DNA from: Apiospora phragmitis
Taxonomy: Eukaryota > Ascomycota > Sordariomycetes > Amphisphaeriales > Apiosporaceae
Direction: 5' to 3'
Length of the DNA: 64,000 nucleotides
Assembly: GCA_038363925.1 (NCBI GenBank)
Contig: JAQQWL010000003.1
Location: 62,001 to 126,000 of the forward strand
The notes under the pieces: generated by a model
Told to the model about the DNA's origin: nothing
What the model saw: the letters and a program-made list of their open reading frames with translations, nothing else
The model's database searches: none
Shown here: piece by piece, positions 20,780 through 33,850 of the stretch
Layout: every line of letters begins with the position of its first letter
Numbering within the stretch: the stretch's first letter is position 1
Made by a program: the position numbers and the translations under genes

Positions 20780-22850
20780 ACCAGAAATACCGCCGACACC
20801 CTTTTTTAATATCCCTTTCCGCCGCGATACCGATTTCGTTAACCGTAAGACACTCTTCGACCCCTTATTACAAACATGCTTAAGCCTAGCCTCCCGCACT
20901 GCCCTTATGGGGCTCGGCGAGGCGGCAAGTCACAGCTAGTAATCGAGTGCTGCTATCAAACTAGGGAGGCCGCGTCGTCGCAAAAAAACGAAGACATATG
21001 GGTATTCTAGGTCTATATTAGGACCCGCGCCCGTATAGAGGAGGATTTTAAAAAGATAGCCGATAATATTAAGATCCCCGGTCGAAATTAGCCGAACGTA
21101 GATATCCCTCAGCTCGTGGAACAGTGGCTTCGCAACGATAGGAATGGACGATGGCTTCTAGTTCTGGATAACGCCGACCACCCTAACATCCTTTTCGAGA
21201 ACGAATAAAGTACCGCTTATTTGGATGTAGCGAACGAACGTACGCGGAGGGCTTTATAAACCTACTTGCTATAGGTTTTAAACGGGTTAATTTTAATTAT
21301 AATACGAAATAAAAGGGTCGCCTTTAAATTAATAAGAGACTATAAAAATATTATCGAGGTATACCTAATAAATAAAAATAATGCATTAATATTGCTCGCT
21401 ACGAAGGCTAGCGATTAATTAGATATAAATTCTGGTCTTGCGTTAATAAAAGTATTAAAATATATACCTTTAGCGATTAGTTAAATAAGAACGTATATTT
21501 AATAGCGAGCCCTGCGAACTTTAATCCGAAGATATTTAAATAAATTTCGAAAAAGCGAACGGAAGAAAATTAGTCTTTTAAATTACGACTTAAACGACCT
21601 TTAACGAGATCCGAACGCATCGAACTTTATTATTATTACGTAATAGATTTGTTTCGATATTATTTAATCGGATAAGCGGTTAGCGGCTAATTTACTTTTT
21701 TTTATAAGTTTTTTTAATCGTTAAGGTATTTTAAAGTCGTAATTACGACCGCTTAACGACGGATCGAGTTAAAATACGAACGAAAATAGCGATACTTTTA
21801 ATTAAAGCGATTCCTTTAATATATTTTTTAAAGATATATTTAAAGAGGATTTAATAATACTTCGAAACTATTTTTTAATTTTTACGAATAAAAATAATAA
21901 CGTTTTTAAAATATATAGTCTCGTATAATTATTAATAAAAAAATAGCTCGATACGGAGGAGGAAATAAAAAGGTTTAAGGAATAGTTTTTTAGGCGGATA
22001 GTATAAGAAGTGCCGATTAATACCTATAAAAATTAAGAAGTTTATTAAAAGTTATTTCCGTACGTTAAAAGCGTTTTAAACTACCGTTTATATAGTTTAA
22101 TATTATTAAAAAATTAGGCTTTAATCCTATATAATATAGGCTAGTATATATAAGCGTAAGGGAGGTATTTTATAATTAAAAAGATAATTAAGAAGTTGCG
22201 GGTTATAAAGGAAGAGATATTTAGAAAAAATTATGAATTAACGTTAAATAATATTTCGATACTCGGTAAAGTTTTAAGAAATAAAGGTTAATAGGAGGCG
22301 GCGGAGAAGCTAGAAGTGGAAGTAATGGAGACTCGTAGTAGAAACTCGGGCTAGATTATCCTTCCACGCTAACCAGTATAGCCAACCTGGCGTCGACGTA
22401 TAGGAACCAAGGCCGATAAGAGGCAGCGGAGAAGCTGTTTATAGAAGTAATAGAGACTCGCAAGTAGAAACTCGGGCCGGATTATCCTTCCACGCTAACC
22501 AGCATGGCTAACCTGGCGTCAACGTACAGGAACCAAGGCCGATAAGAGGCAGCGGAGAAGCTAGAGGTGGAAGTAATAGAGACGAGCAAGTAAAAACTCG
22601 GGCCGGATTATCTAGACACGCTAACCAGTATAGCTAACCTAGCGTCGACGTTTTAGAACTAAGGCCGATAGGAGGCAGCGGAGAAGCTGTTTATAGAAGT
22701 GATAGAGACTCGCAAATAGAAACTCGGGCCGGATTATCCTTCCACGCTAACCAGTATAAATAACCTTGCTTTCATACTTAAAGTATTAGGTCGATATAAT
22801 AAAGCCATCTTTATTAAGTATAAAATCAGATTTTAATATAGCCTCTTTTA
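20780..22850 (+). pseudogene. NB-ARC/TPR NLR remnant
   Basis: The plus strand starts with the linker FFNIPFRRDTDFVNRKT (near 20,800), then a frame-damaged Walker A ending GKSQLVIECCYQTRE (near 20,926). WLLVLDNADHPNI (Walker B, near 21,150) follows, then an RNBS-B-like segment ending RNKRVAFKL, LLATKAS, KYIPLAIS and a winged-helix-like part. After that come four tetratricopeptide repeats of 42 residues (22,286-22,790) with units such as EAAEKLFIEVMETRK and LASTYRNQGR. This is the full domain order of fungal NB-ARC/TPR receptors. In-frame TAA/TAG codons sit at Gln and Trp positions, and frame changes occur near 20,915 and 22,340. The N-terminal effector or motif domain upstream of 20,780 could not be read. 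RIP is heavy in the NB-ARC part and much lighter in the TPR block. Confidence 0.82.
22286..22790 (+). repeat. four 126-bp TPR-coding tandem repeats
   Basis: Units begin near 22,286, 22,411, 22,537 and 22,663. Each encodes GR-EAAEKL, then EVMET, then KLGPDYP-TLTS and LAST. They are far more similar to one another, and richer in GC, than the flanking NB-ARC sequence. The first unit is one base short, which shifts the frame. Confidence 0.8.
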
Positions 22851-23639
22851 ACGTACCCCAGCTTAAATCGCAGTGTATACCAGTTATATATATCGATCAT
22901 GAGCGGCTGTTTCTACCTTTACGTTATACTTTTTAAAAGTTACGCATACCGCCGCATACGGCCTACCTTAACCTTTATCCTCTTTTAAACGATATAAAGT
23001 TATCGCCTTTATTACTTCACGGGATAAATACTTTACGCCCGCCTTAGTACGGCCGAAGCCTATATAGTTATAACGGTGCCGTGCATACTTCTATTTATTA
23101 CGCATTTTATTAACGCTATTAATAAAAAGAGCTAACCCGGAGGAAGCCTTTTATCCGTTTATGAATTACGATTATATATAGGGTATAAAAGTCCTTTATT
23201 TTATTAGAGCCCGTTAGTTCTTTTTTAGGGCAAGGATAGAGGCTATAAAGTCTAGTATCAGAACTAAGAATTATAAGAGGGGTAAAGGAGTATATTATTT
23301 AAATACTTTAGCCTTCTATTATTAAAGCCTAGTTATAGGCTAGGTCTTTATAGACCTAGTTAAAAGTAGATAAAGTGTTTATAAAATAATTTAAATATAT
23401 TTAAAGTCTAGTAAACTTATAGAGAAAGGAGGAGAGGTATTTCTTAATAAGAATAAAGTGGAATAAGAGGTTTAATAAAATAAAGCATGTTTTATATAAT
23501 AACGACGTAAATTTTTTAAAAAAACCTAGCTTCTTAATTTATATTTCTACCGTATTTAATAACCTTATAACCAATATAAACGATATAGATCGACAAAGCC
23601 TTTAAATAGACCTAGCCTTAATTTATATAAAGGCGGCTC

Positions 23640-24130
23640 TTTTTAAAAGGGATAATATATTCTATACCTGCTTACTGTTTTGAAAGGCTAGATACCTATC
23701 TAAGCCTATATGCCAGCTATACTACTTATGATATCTATTATTCCCATCGTATTAGCAAGTACCTGCTCTATGGTTAGGGAGCTCTGAGAATCGACCAGAT
23801 GAGGTGGATGGCCGAGACATACTAAGCCTGTATAAAGGACGATACCTAGACAAATTACTATTACTTAGTAAATACTAGCGAGGTGGACGTACCTTGCCGT
23901 ATCTAGTAAAAGAGACCAGTTCTAGGCTAAGAAGATGGTTCGAATAGAGGATACTACTTAAATTATTATAAGCAGTTTTACGATACGTGAGATACGTTCT
24001 TTAGCTCGTTTAGTTAACCGTGGCTCGAGGCTTAGGAATAGAATTATTCCTTAAATAACGATAATAAAGTAAACTGTGATAAAAGTAAGATATATAAGGG
24101 ATTCGTTAATATAACGGTAGGCGTCGTTTA
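23640..24130 (+). pseudogene. unrecognised coding remnant
   Basis: Moderate GC content and plus-strand stretches such as RIDQMRWMAETY and FINITVGVVYF-like text suggest an old gene. In-frame stops are TAA or TAG, and the frame changes. No domain is recognised. Confidence 0.3.
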
Positions 24131-25267
24131 TTTTAAAAACTAGCCGAAGTTTATTCTATATAAACCATATAAATTAAGCGGCTGCCCTTAAAATAGTTAA
24201 TAGGATAGTAAGAAGTATAATTATTTTAATAAGATAGTTTAAGAAATATAAGAAATATAAGGCTTAAAAAAGGAATTAAGAAACGAGCGCTATCTGGACG
24301 TTATACGCGGAGGCCGACGATAATTAAAAAAAACTGGTTATATAGCTTTGTGTACTAGATACGGAAACCCGGGGGAAACGCTTTAATTATGTTTTAGAGC
24401 TCGATTACTAGTTAATATAGCTATAAAATGCTAAGTTTTATATATATTTATTAATATTTATTAAAAAGGACGTTTTAATAATTATATTTTTAAAAGAAAC
24501 CTTTACTTATTATAATTTAGCGCTAAACTATATATACGGAAAACCTTATTAGTTTCGCTTAACGCTTAGTTTTAAGGGTATTTATTTACGTATAAGGTCT
24601 TAAGTATTATATCTAGCTCGTTATTTAAAAAACCTCGCGTCTAAACTAGCCTCATATCCCGCTATAGCTAATTCGATACTTAAAGCTTTTTACCGAGAAC
24701 GTAGCTTATTTAAATTAATTAATTCCGTAATTAGTTTCGGCCTTATATCCTAGTTTACGAAAGCTAGGTTAATAAAAAAAGTCCCGATTAAGAACTAGAT
24801 CGGGTTTTATATTAAGCTATTATTCCTCTTAGCATATAAACTAGCCTAGGCACGCTTCCGCCCTAAATTAAGAACTAGCCCCAGCTTCGCTACTAACCTA
24901 GATAGGATTACTAAAGTAGCCGGTCGATATTTTTTATAGTAACTCTCCTAAAACCTTGTTATATTAACTTATATATTAGATATACTAGCTGCTTATTAAG
25001 GAGAAACTTAGAAACTACCGTGGATTTAACGAGGAAAAGAGTAGAATGAAGTATATTATTTTAATTACGTATTTACTTAGCCTGGTACACGTTTATTATA
25101 AATAATCGAAAGTATGGCTATTAAGCGATAAATAATTAATATAGTTAAAAGATATATTCTTTAACTTGATATATGATAGTAAAGTGACGGAAAACTGGGC
25201 GTAAGTCCCTTCCTATACGTACCCCTATTACTAAAGACTTATTTATATATAGCTATATCTATCAAAC

Positions 25268-25690
25268 CTCGAACTACGAGAGCCAAAGCCCGGTCATGCA
25301 TGCCTCCGCAGCACAGATCCGATGCGACGAACTAGGGAGTCCCCCTTATAACGCCGGAATTCGCCAGGTCATAACTAGGGAGATAGTAGGGTTTCGGGTC
25401 AGCCCCAGTATTTAATACCCGGCCTAGTGGCATTCTACATGGCCAAAGCTCCAAAAGCGTATACGGCAAAGACGTTCGACGGCGACGGCGACGTCTGGTT
25501 TAAGATTACTCAGGAATAGCCAGACTTTAGCATCTCATAACTAACGTAGCCGTCGGAGGGACGAACCGAACTATTTATCCGAATCCCCTAATATATAATC
25601 GTTAAAGACTACTTGTTTCGAATAGAGCACCTCGGTTTATATAGCGCTTATAATATTAGCGGTGTATAAGTAAGAATATTATTTTTATTT
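25268..25690 (+). pseudogene. AA9 lytic polysaccharide monooxygenase remnant
   Basis: The plus strand reads TSNYESQSPVMHASAAQIRC, then a GFRVSPSI segment. After a one-base frame change near 25,425 it reads VAFYMAKAPKAYTAKTFDGD, DVWFKITQE and FRIEHLGLYSA. This is the order seen in AA9 enzymes (TSNYQSNGPV, S-x-QIRCYE, GPVxxYMAKAP, VWFKI, RxEHIALHSA), copper oxidases that cleave cellulose or related glycans. The codon after SPSI is TAA where Gln belongs, and the His of the usual HPG that follows reads Tyr; later stops also fit Gln codons. In the second copper-site segment the expected EHIALH reads EHLGLY, so the His may be lost. The part before 25,530 is GC-rich and well preserved, the rest is RIP-degraded. 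The N terminus with the copper-binding His1 was not found. A possible intron starts near 25,671. Confidence 0.8.
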
Positions 25691-26469
25691 TATAGTGGCC
25701 TCTATTTATAATTATAAAACAGTTTTTCTAAGTATACGCTTAGTTATCTATATTTAGGTCGGGCACTAAGGAGTTTTTTAAAGTCCATCTTCCTGGTGCC
25801 TATTTAGTAAGTAGAAGAAAATTAGTAGCATATCGTGATACTTAACGTATTTATAAGAGAATAACCCCGGTATCTATATAAACTTATAGTAGCTAGTACT
25901 TATAAACTATACGAATCTAGGTCTTCTACCTATATAATATTAATAAGTTTTTTAATAAAAAAAATTCTACGCAATTTCTCGTAAAGCAGGGGGAATAAAG
26001 CTTTTCGTTTCGTATACTGGTCATTATAAGTGAGGTTTTAGCGTTAAATTCGAATAGAAGGCGTAAAAAGAAGCTTTATATTTTAACGTTATTTTATTAA
26101 TATAATAATTATACGGGTATTAAAAGAGTAGTATATTATAAATACTTTACTCTTATTATTTTTTAATAATCTTTTTCTATTTTTTTTATACCGTTTACTC
26201 TATTTTATTTAATAGCTTCTTTATATATAAATAACTTTAAAATATACCTTTATTTTAGTTTCTTTAATTACTACGTACTATATTAATTATTAATACGATT
26301 ATTTTAACTTCTTAATCGATACTAGATTTAATAAAATTAATAAATTATATTACGTTCATAATAAAGAACGTCACCTGCTTACTACTATTTCTAACCCTAC
26401 CGTATTCGAAAATATTATTAAATTTAACGCTATTTAAGAGCCAGTATAAGTAAGTATATACGAAATTAA

Positions 26470-26960
26470 CAGGGAGGGGGCTCTATATCTCTATAAGGCA
26501 TAAAAACAGAGATACGTATAATTACTGCTCTCGATACGTTAAGCTGTTCTATTAATGAATCTATAGTATCTCGCTCTCTTAAAAATAACGAACCGCAGGA
26601 TACGTCTATAGTGAAAGGTATATCCAGACCTGTATAACCCTCTATACGCTTCGTATACTTTACCTGCTCTTATTCTCCGCTAAAATTAGCGACGCTATCT
26701 GCTGTAGTACTAGCTCTTCCACGACCCCCATCGACTTTTAAAGCAGGATAAGTGCTTTATATAGGTTTATAAGTAGCCTATAGAAATGTTTAACATCGGA
26801 GGGCGATCGCTCCTCTGGGGGGGATCTCGACGTGCTAGACTCACCCTCGTCACCGGTCGAGGGGCTATGCTGCTTTAATATAGCGAAACTGCTTTCGTTT
26901 AAGGCCGAGTCTTCGATAAAGTCTTTAAGACTGCCTAGGCTATCTGGTATATTACTAAAT
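26470..26960 (-). pseudogene. unrecognised coding remnant with a Ser/Pro/Glu-rich part
   Basis: Minus-strand reading from 26,960 gives DSLGSLKDFIEDSALNESSF, then a stretch rich in Ser, Pro and Glu, then VVEELVLQQIASLILAENKS and ERDTIDSLIEQLNVS. Stops are TAA/TAG. Helical, leucine-rich segments are evident. I cannot name a family. Confidence 0.35.
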
Positions 26961-28999
26961 AAATTACTGTTCGTTCTTATATTAATTAATTAATAAAAAG
27001 CTATCTTTTACTTAATTATCGACTTACCTATATCGTCATCTTCCGCTTCCGAATTATTAAGGAATATATTATAATAAGCTAATATTACCGTAGCTATCCT
27101 TCTCGATATATTATCTATATATACTAATTTCGTTTATAAAGATATTTTAGATAAGTAAAAAAAGCTTAGGTAGTAAGGAAAGATAGAATAATAAAAGCCT
27201 TAAAGTTTTACTATACTATAATTATTACTTTACTAAATATATATACTAAAGCCGAACTATATATACGGCTAAAATGAAAGCGCAGTATTATTAATCGTTC
27301 AACTTCTTGCTCTTTTCGCTTTTTAGCCGCTTATATTATAAAAAGATTAATATTATAAGCATTAAGAATATAAAGCGGTAATTCACTCGGAACTGTAACC
27401 CTGTTTTAAAAGAGACGGATCTTATATTTATACCGGGTACCCTTTATATAAATATTAGATTATAAGATATATAAGCTATAATAAGGTAGATATATACCTC
27501 AAAATAAGGAAAGTTACTAATTCGTCGTTTATAATAGCAGAACCGTAACGGACAGTAATACTATATAGGCGCCGGTTCTTTAGAAGCATTATTTATTAAT
27601 AGGCCTTATTACGAAGCTAGCGATTCCTTAAGAAGGAAGCGCTTTTTTATAGCCGATTCATATATAACTTATTCTTAACTATATTCGGATTATAAATACC
27701 GAGCTATATAATCGCGCGTTTATAACGTATAAAACGATAAGATCTATATATTATAATAGCTTAAATATAGACCCTAAAATAAATAGAAGTGTTAATAACG
27801 CCGCTATTTTATATTAGCGAATAATAATAAATTTATAAAAGGTAGAAATTATATAGGCACTAATATATTTATATAATAAGTTACTTATTTTCTTAATACT
27901 GTTTTATTATATTTATAACATATATTATATAATATATACGGTTATACATATTATATTATAAAAACTATAAGCGCTTTATAATCTCTCCCTATACCTTAAA
28001 TACTTTACTTCCGTTCTTTTTATCTTTTTTTATAACTATTTACTCTCCCTATTTAATAATTCCGTAGGCGTCGTTTTATTTTCTTCTCTTAATTATAAAG
28101 AACGATTATTATCTTAATAACGGGGGGCCCGAAACTTAATAAACGGCTTCTATTTACGCTCGTTTTATATATAAGATTATTACCGATATATAGAGAGGCT
28201 TAAAATTAAAATCCCGATAATTAACGGAGCGGCGGCTTTAATCGACCTTATAATTAACGTACTTAATTATCGTCGTTACCGCGCCGTTATTTTAAGTAAT
28301 AAGTAAACTGCCGAGGTCTATTATATTCTAAAGTATTATTAATATATACGTTTTAAGGATCCCTACATTAAACTATACTAATTAGCGATAAGTTTTTTAC
28401 GCAAGCTATTAAATATATCGGTATCCGTAGATCTCCCATTAAGGACTTTATAGGCCTTAAAGACCTTAAAGACATTCCGGCTCGGGACGTGTGAGATATA
28501 CTGGCAGTGGATAAAGGCTTCGGATAGGCTGCCGTGTAGTATGCTATATTTCCCCATATCGAACGTAGCTAATATAGGAAAGGACACACATTTTACTATC
28601 GATACGTGGCACTAAACCGTATGTACTCGGCTGTATATCTAATATGCCGGACTGAGTAGCGTAATCTGCCCCTTCGACACCCTCGTCGTATTTACCGTAT
28701 ATAGAATATTAAAATAGAAGTAACGCTTTTAAAGCTAACTACGCACCATAGAGATCAAATAAAAAGGGGTTTATTAGTACGAAAAGTAGGATATAGACGT
28801 TATAAGAGGTATTTCCTTTTCGACGAAACAGCCAGAGCCAGCCGGGAGATTATAGGCGAGTACTTAGGCTAGCGTTAACGAGACGCGTTTTTAGCAATTA
28901 TTCTATAATTTAGTTTAGTTTTCTAAATTATTATGCTCTTTACGCTCTTTTCTATCGATATATAATAATATTTAACATAATTAGTTACTACCTTTAATA

Positions 29000-29700
29000 A
29001 TTAATAAATCCACTTCCCTCTCTTACTATACATATAATCCAGCTCTCTTTCTATAAGCACGCCACTATGTTCTAAGCACGGAAAAGTACGATATTTCACT
29101 CGCCGCTCTTAAGTCGCTTAGATTTTATAATGTTACCGTAGTATTTACATAATATACTAACCGATTTCCCCCATCTCTATACAGCTACCTCTAACTAGTA
29201 CTGTGGTGTGGTCTCTTAATATCTAGTAGCCCGTAGGTTATCCATTTTACCGATTCCTTAAAGGCCTCTGGTTAGCTGAATAAATATAATTCCGTCAATT
29301 CGTATTAGCTTCAATAGCCCCTAGCCGCGATTCGCGCAGACCGCCGGTGTCTTCTATTGTGTTGAAGCTCGTGCTCGCTTTCCTCGATTTCGAAATCCCG
29401 GCCCAAAATCTCGATCAAGTCGTTAATATCGTCAAGCTCGCTTTAATACTAAGCCGGCTCGGCGCTGCTAATTTCGTGGTAAAAGCTGCTCAGAGGGCGG
29501 ACTCTTATTTACGTATAGCTTACCCTACGTTATCCGATAATATGCCAGGTGCGGCAGCTTATAGCACCGCTAACGGCGATGACTTAAGGTCTGTCGTCTC
29601 GCCGAGTTACTATATTACTAGTAGCATGCTGCTAGCGGCTAGATTCTATAGTTGGCTCATACTACTCGTTATATTGTATCTAACCCGGCGTGGTTAATCG
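29000..29700 (-). pseudogene. unrecognised coding remnant
   Basis: The minus-strand frame from about 29,480 to 29,000 reads ELDDINDLIEILGRDFEIEE, then YELTELYLFS, EAFKESVKWITYGLLDIKRP and later SDLRAASEISYFSVLRT, with stops only of the TAA/TAG type at likely Gln codons. An uninterrupted 116-codon frame exists on the other strand (29,347-29,697), but it starts with GTG and has no recognisable features, so I prefer the minus reading. Function unknown. Confidence 0.35.
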
Positions 29701-30708
29701 TGTGTTACTCGGAGTACCAAAGGCTATTTCTTTTATCGAAAAATTATAAACTGTATTAATAGATATCCGTAAACCAGTATTAAACGATATGTAAGTCGGT
29801 GTTTCGCGACTACTTTAACGGGAGGCACGGGAGGGGTCTGATCAAAGGTCACAGTCTTTAATTTGCAAGACGTCTTATGGTATCAAGCTATATTAGAACC
29901 ATCTAATTAGCGAAACGCTATATCTTTCTTTAAACTAGGTCGCCGATTATAATAAATTAAGTTTATTACGGCTTTTTTAAAAATACGTTATATATATTAT
30001 AGACGTATAAACGTGTAGACGTGTAAGACGTTCTCGCTGCCCGCTTACGACGCTATATAGAAGGTAACGAAATCGGCTTCCTCGCTAGGGGCCGAGAATT
30101 TATCTCCGCTTAAACCACTTTCTATTTTAGGAAAGGTGCATAGTAACGCTTACCCGCTAACCAAATACCTAATTTTATACTTTACTAAGGCTTGGTATAT
30201 ACTTATTATCCTATATAGGCTCTTCAGGTATTCTAATTAATCACGAGAATAATTAACCTTAATAACGCGGAATCGCGAACTAGCTCCACGCTACTTTTTA
30301 TATAACCATATAAAGGCATTACTATAAAAGCATATATATATAACCCCTTTTTAAAAAATATTCCAGCATCCTAAATTAAGCACCACGAAAAAGCCGGCAT
30401 AGCCTTGAACCCTCCATTTTTAAAGCTATTAAAAAAGAGAAAATAAAAAGTAAAAGCTCTAGAATAGAAACTATACAAAACTTACTACTTTCCAACCCCT
30501 TCCATATCGCATTCTATAAAAAACACCCTCCCGAAGCACAGCCGATAATTACTAAAGAACCGGAAATAGCGGATCCACTATAGGTTGGCCAGAAATCAGG
30601 TAGTAGCCATAAAAAATAATTCCCTTACTAAGTAATCCACCTGTAATCCTCGCTAATACCATAGCCAAAGCGTGCAACCTCGCGCTATAGAAGTAATAAC
30701 TAACTAGG
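29701..30708. other. RIP-degraded spacer downstream of the NACHT/WD40 remnant
   Basis: AT-rich sequence without a recognisable reading frame. It lies beyond the C terminus of the minus-strand NLR that ends at 30,709. Nothing else is seen. Confidence 0.5.
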
Positions 30709-33700
30709 TTAAGTACTAATAGAAATGGCTCCAACATCAATAAAAAAATATAAAGAATCCGGGCTAAATAATAATATAGGGAAAATAATGCCTATATAGG
30801 TGGACTGCAACTCCTGGCCTGTCTGCGCGTCCCAGACCTTGACCGTGTGGTCGTCCGACGCCGACGCCACCAGCTTGCTGTCGTGCGAGAACGCCACCGA
30901 GTTGACCCCAGAGTCGTGGCCCTTGAGCGTCTGCAGCTCTTGGCCCGTCGCGGCGTCCCAGACCTTGACCTTCTGGTCGTGCGATGCCGACGCCACCAGC
31001 TTGCTGTCGTGCGAGAACGCCACCGAGTTGACCCCAGAGTCGTGGCCCTTGAGCGTCTGCAGCTCTTGGCCCGTTGCGGCGTCCCAGACCTTGACCGTCT
31101 GGTCGAGCGACGCCGACGCCACCAGCTTGCTGTCGTGCGAGAACGCCACCGAAGTGACCCAACGGCTGTGGCCCATGAGCGTCTGCAGCTCTTGGCCCGT
31201 TGCGGCGTCCCAGACCTTGACCGTCTGGTCGTACGACGCCGACGCCACCAGCTTGCTGTCGTGCGAGAACGCCACCGAGTTGACCCTAAGGCTGTGGCCC
31301 GTGAGCGTCTGTAGCTCTTGGCCCGTCTCCGCGTCCCAGACCTTGACCGTATGGTCGTCCGACGCCGACGCCACCAGCTTGCTGTCTTGCGAGAACGCCA
31401 CCGAGTTGACCGCATTATTGTGGCCCTCGAGCGTCTGGCGGCAATTATTCCACTTGTCGTCGACCTCCGGTCGACGTTTTATCTATTATGGAACGTCATT
31501 TCTAAATATAGCACGGATCACGCTCTGTTTCGGGGCGAAGAAGAGGCTAGATAAATAGACTTAAAAAGGGGCAGCTTAAATAATAGAAACGTTAATTAAA
31601 ATAAAGCGGTTCGTATCGTCGAAGAAAGCGTTGAGTTATTTAGCAAGACTTGATTTAAACGGATATTAATTACTTAATGAAACGAATTAATTCGTAACTT
31701 ATAGTGAGGCCTTTTATTATGGCTAGAATCTCTAGGCTTTCCGAAACTTTATTTATTAGACTGAGCGCTTTTAGCTAGTAAAGAAAGTAGCGGATTAAAA
31801 AGTTATACACTTTATTATTATCGAAGAGCTATATACCTAAATACTTTAGGTAATAAACCTAGTAACGGCAGGTATATTATATCTCTAGTCGTAGGTGCTT
31901 CTTAATCCGCTTAGGATCGATCTTTAAAAGCGTTATCCCAAGTGTTTAGAACTTGGTAAATATCCGTCCGTAGCGAGCTATTTATAACTTATAAATATTC
32001 CGTAGCTAGCTAACGATAGACCTCTTTCTTATTAATTTAGAACAGGTTACTTTCTCGCTTTTCCGGGTCGAGAAGGAAGTCGCGAAATAATAGATATAAT
32101 AATCGGATTGGCCGGTCGGAAAAAGAGGGAATATTAAGTATAAAATGAAGTAGGTTTAAAGTGACGGTAACCGTTTTTAAGGGCATATCTAGTAGCCATA
32201 CTAAGGGTGCTAGGGTAAGGGGTTTAGCGAGAATAATAATTGGCCTAATAATCGATCGAAACCGCTTAACGGTATATTTTTTTTATTCGCTTAACGTATT
32301 GCTAAAGAGCTTATTTAATATAGGTATATATATCGCCTCGAACTAAGAGATTTAAGCCGTCGCCTAGTAGCTTATAATTTCTTATAATTAATTTATAGGG
32401 TTTTTAAATTTTCGGTTAACGATAAACCGATAAACGGTAGCGGTAAAAATAAATAACGGTACTACCATCTTAATTAAGATCCGCATATCGTTTTCGCTTA
32501 ATTATACGGCGGGTATATATCGGTCTTCTATTATAAAAGCGTTATAGTTATTTTTTATTCGTATAAGCTTATTATTAAAGAAGATTTAAATATCGTGCTT
32601 AATTACGGATATAACGATTTTATAAAAAATAAGGTGTTAGTATTCCTTTTTAATTGTAGCGAAGTTAAAACGGATAAGAAGCTCGGGTTTATTAGTAAAA
32701 AAGATTTTAAACCGGGGCGATTATATACTTTTCGAGATCGAAAATAAATATATTAAGCGTTTAATATTCTCCTCGTGCTCGCATTTATTTAAAGTATCGA
32801 CGATAATTAGAAGAGCACGGTTTTTATAAGTAGCTTTAAAAATTTTCGATAGCGGTTAAAATATAAGCTTCTCGATTTATTCTTATATCGCTTTTCTAAA
32901 AATCGCAGGGTCGGAATCGATAGTATCTTAGATATACGGAATAATAGCCGGTTCCCGTGAGCATAGCTGCGCTGCTAAGGTAGAAAAGAACTTGGACACG
33001 CTACCGCGATCCCCTTTATTACGTTTAAAAAAGAAGTTAGCATTAAGAAACCTACCTGTAAAGGCAGTATGCGTTAAGGTACGCGAAATAGTCGACTTAC
33101 CCGTTCCTGCTATATTATTAAGCTAAAACATTATTTTTGCCTTTAGGTTTTAAATCTATCCGTTAATCTCGGCTAAGAGCTCGACTCGAGTACCGTGAAG
33201 GTATTAGGGATTATATTCCTCGGTATATGAGTTAAATACGGCTCTTTATACGATAAAGAGTTTAGTAAGCATAAGTTTTTAGTCGATATTAAAGAGAACG
33301 GTTTTATAAGGTAGATCGTGAGTAGCCGAGAATATATTTGGATTAGAAGAAGCGGCTTACGTTTAATTAACTTATAAGGCTAAGGAGATTATTTACGAGC
33401 ATCGTTAAAGAATATTAACTTTCTTTTGAACATCCTCACTTTTAAAAGGCTATTTTAAAGCGCGAAGGCCGCATCGTCTTATCGCTTTCCTACTCTTTTT
33501 AAGAGTAAAGTCCTCTTCTAGCCTTTAAAGTTCTCCTTATTTATTTTATAATACGGTGTATAAATTCTAGGATATGTAGAGCTTTATCCCTTAAGGGCCG
33601 TCTAGGAGTTTACGGACGCTCTCGGTAACAGCCTTTAGATTCGTTACTTCCGTATTAATTCGTCCGATATCGTTTCTCGCGTTCGAAACATTTTTTACGT

Positions 33701-33850
33701 ACTACGTATAAAGCTTAGTAATTTTTATTACTAACTCGATAACGGTAAGAGCGCTGGCCGCGGTGCCGAACACTTTAGTTATCGAGTCTTAGGTGGTGTT
33801 TCGTTTCGCGTCGGCTATAACTAAGAAACGGTCGAAGAGAAGAATTATCG
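30709..33850 (-). pseudogene. NWD-type NLR remnant: N-terminal domain, NACHT, WD40
   Basis: Read downward on the minus strand, the N-terminal part (about 33,800-33,560) gives FGTAASALTVIELVIKITKL and NARNDIGRINTEVTNLKAV. This matches the N-terminal domain found on fungal NACHT proteins (SesA/PF17107-like). The NACHT domain follows: HGTRVELLAEING, Walker A IAGTGKSTISRTL (near 33,110), FFFKRNKGDRGSVSKFFSTL, then a degraded Walker B region (LIIVDTLNKCEHEENI, near 32,810) and NKPELLIRF (near 32,680). A linker VDDKWNNCRQTLEGH (near 31,450) leads into five WD40 repeats of 42 residues and a C-terminal tail, FSPDSLYFFIDVGAISI, ending near 30,709. Numerous TAA/TAG stops interrupt all parts except the WD40 block and tail. 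Such proteins (HET-E/HNWD class) act as incompatibility receptors whose WD40 repeats bind the ligand. Confidence 0.85.
30800..31440 (-). repeat. GC-rich cassette of five 126-bp WD40 repeats
   Basis: Five units, each encoding VAFSHDSKLVASAS, a variable residue before D, TVKVWDA-TGQELQTL and GH. The units differ mainly at a few residues (D/Y/L/H before D; SLR, SRW or DSG after GH), the usual diversified positions of HNWD-type repeats. The block is about 60% GC, against about 35% outside, and has no stop codon. Confidence 0.9.

Noticed and set aside
29347..29697. Open plus-strand frame of 116 codons
   Set aside because: It starts at GTG and shows no features; the opposite strand reads better as a RIPed gene with TAA/TAG at Gln codons.
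30800..31558. Long plus-strand open frames opposite the WD40 block (up to 252 codons)
   Set aside because: They are antisense shadows of the GC-rich WD40 repeats; the minus frame carries the clear WD40 pattern.
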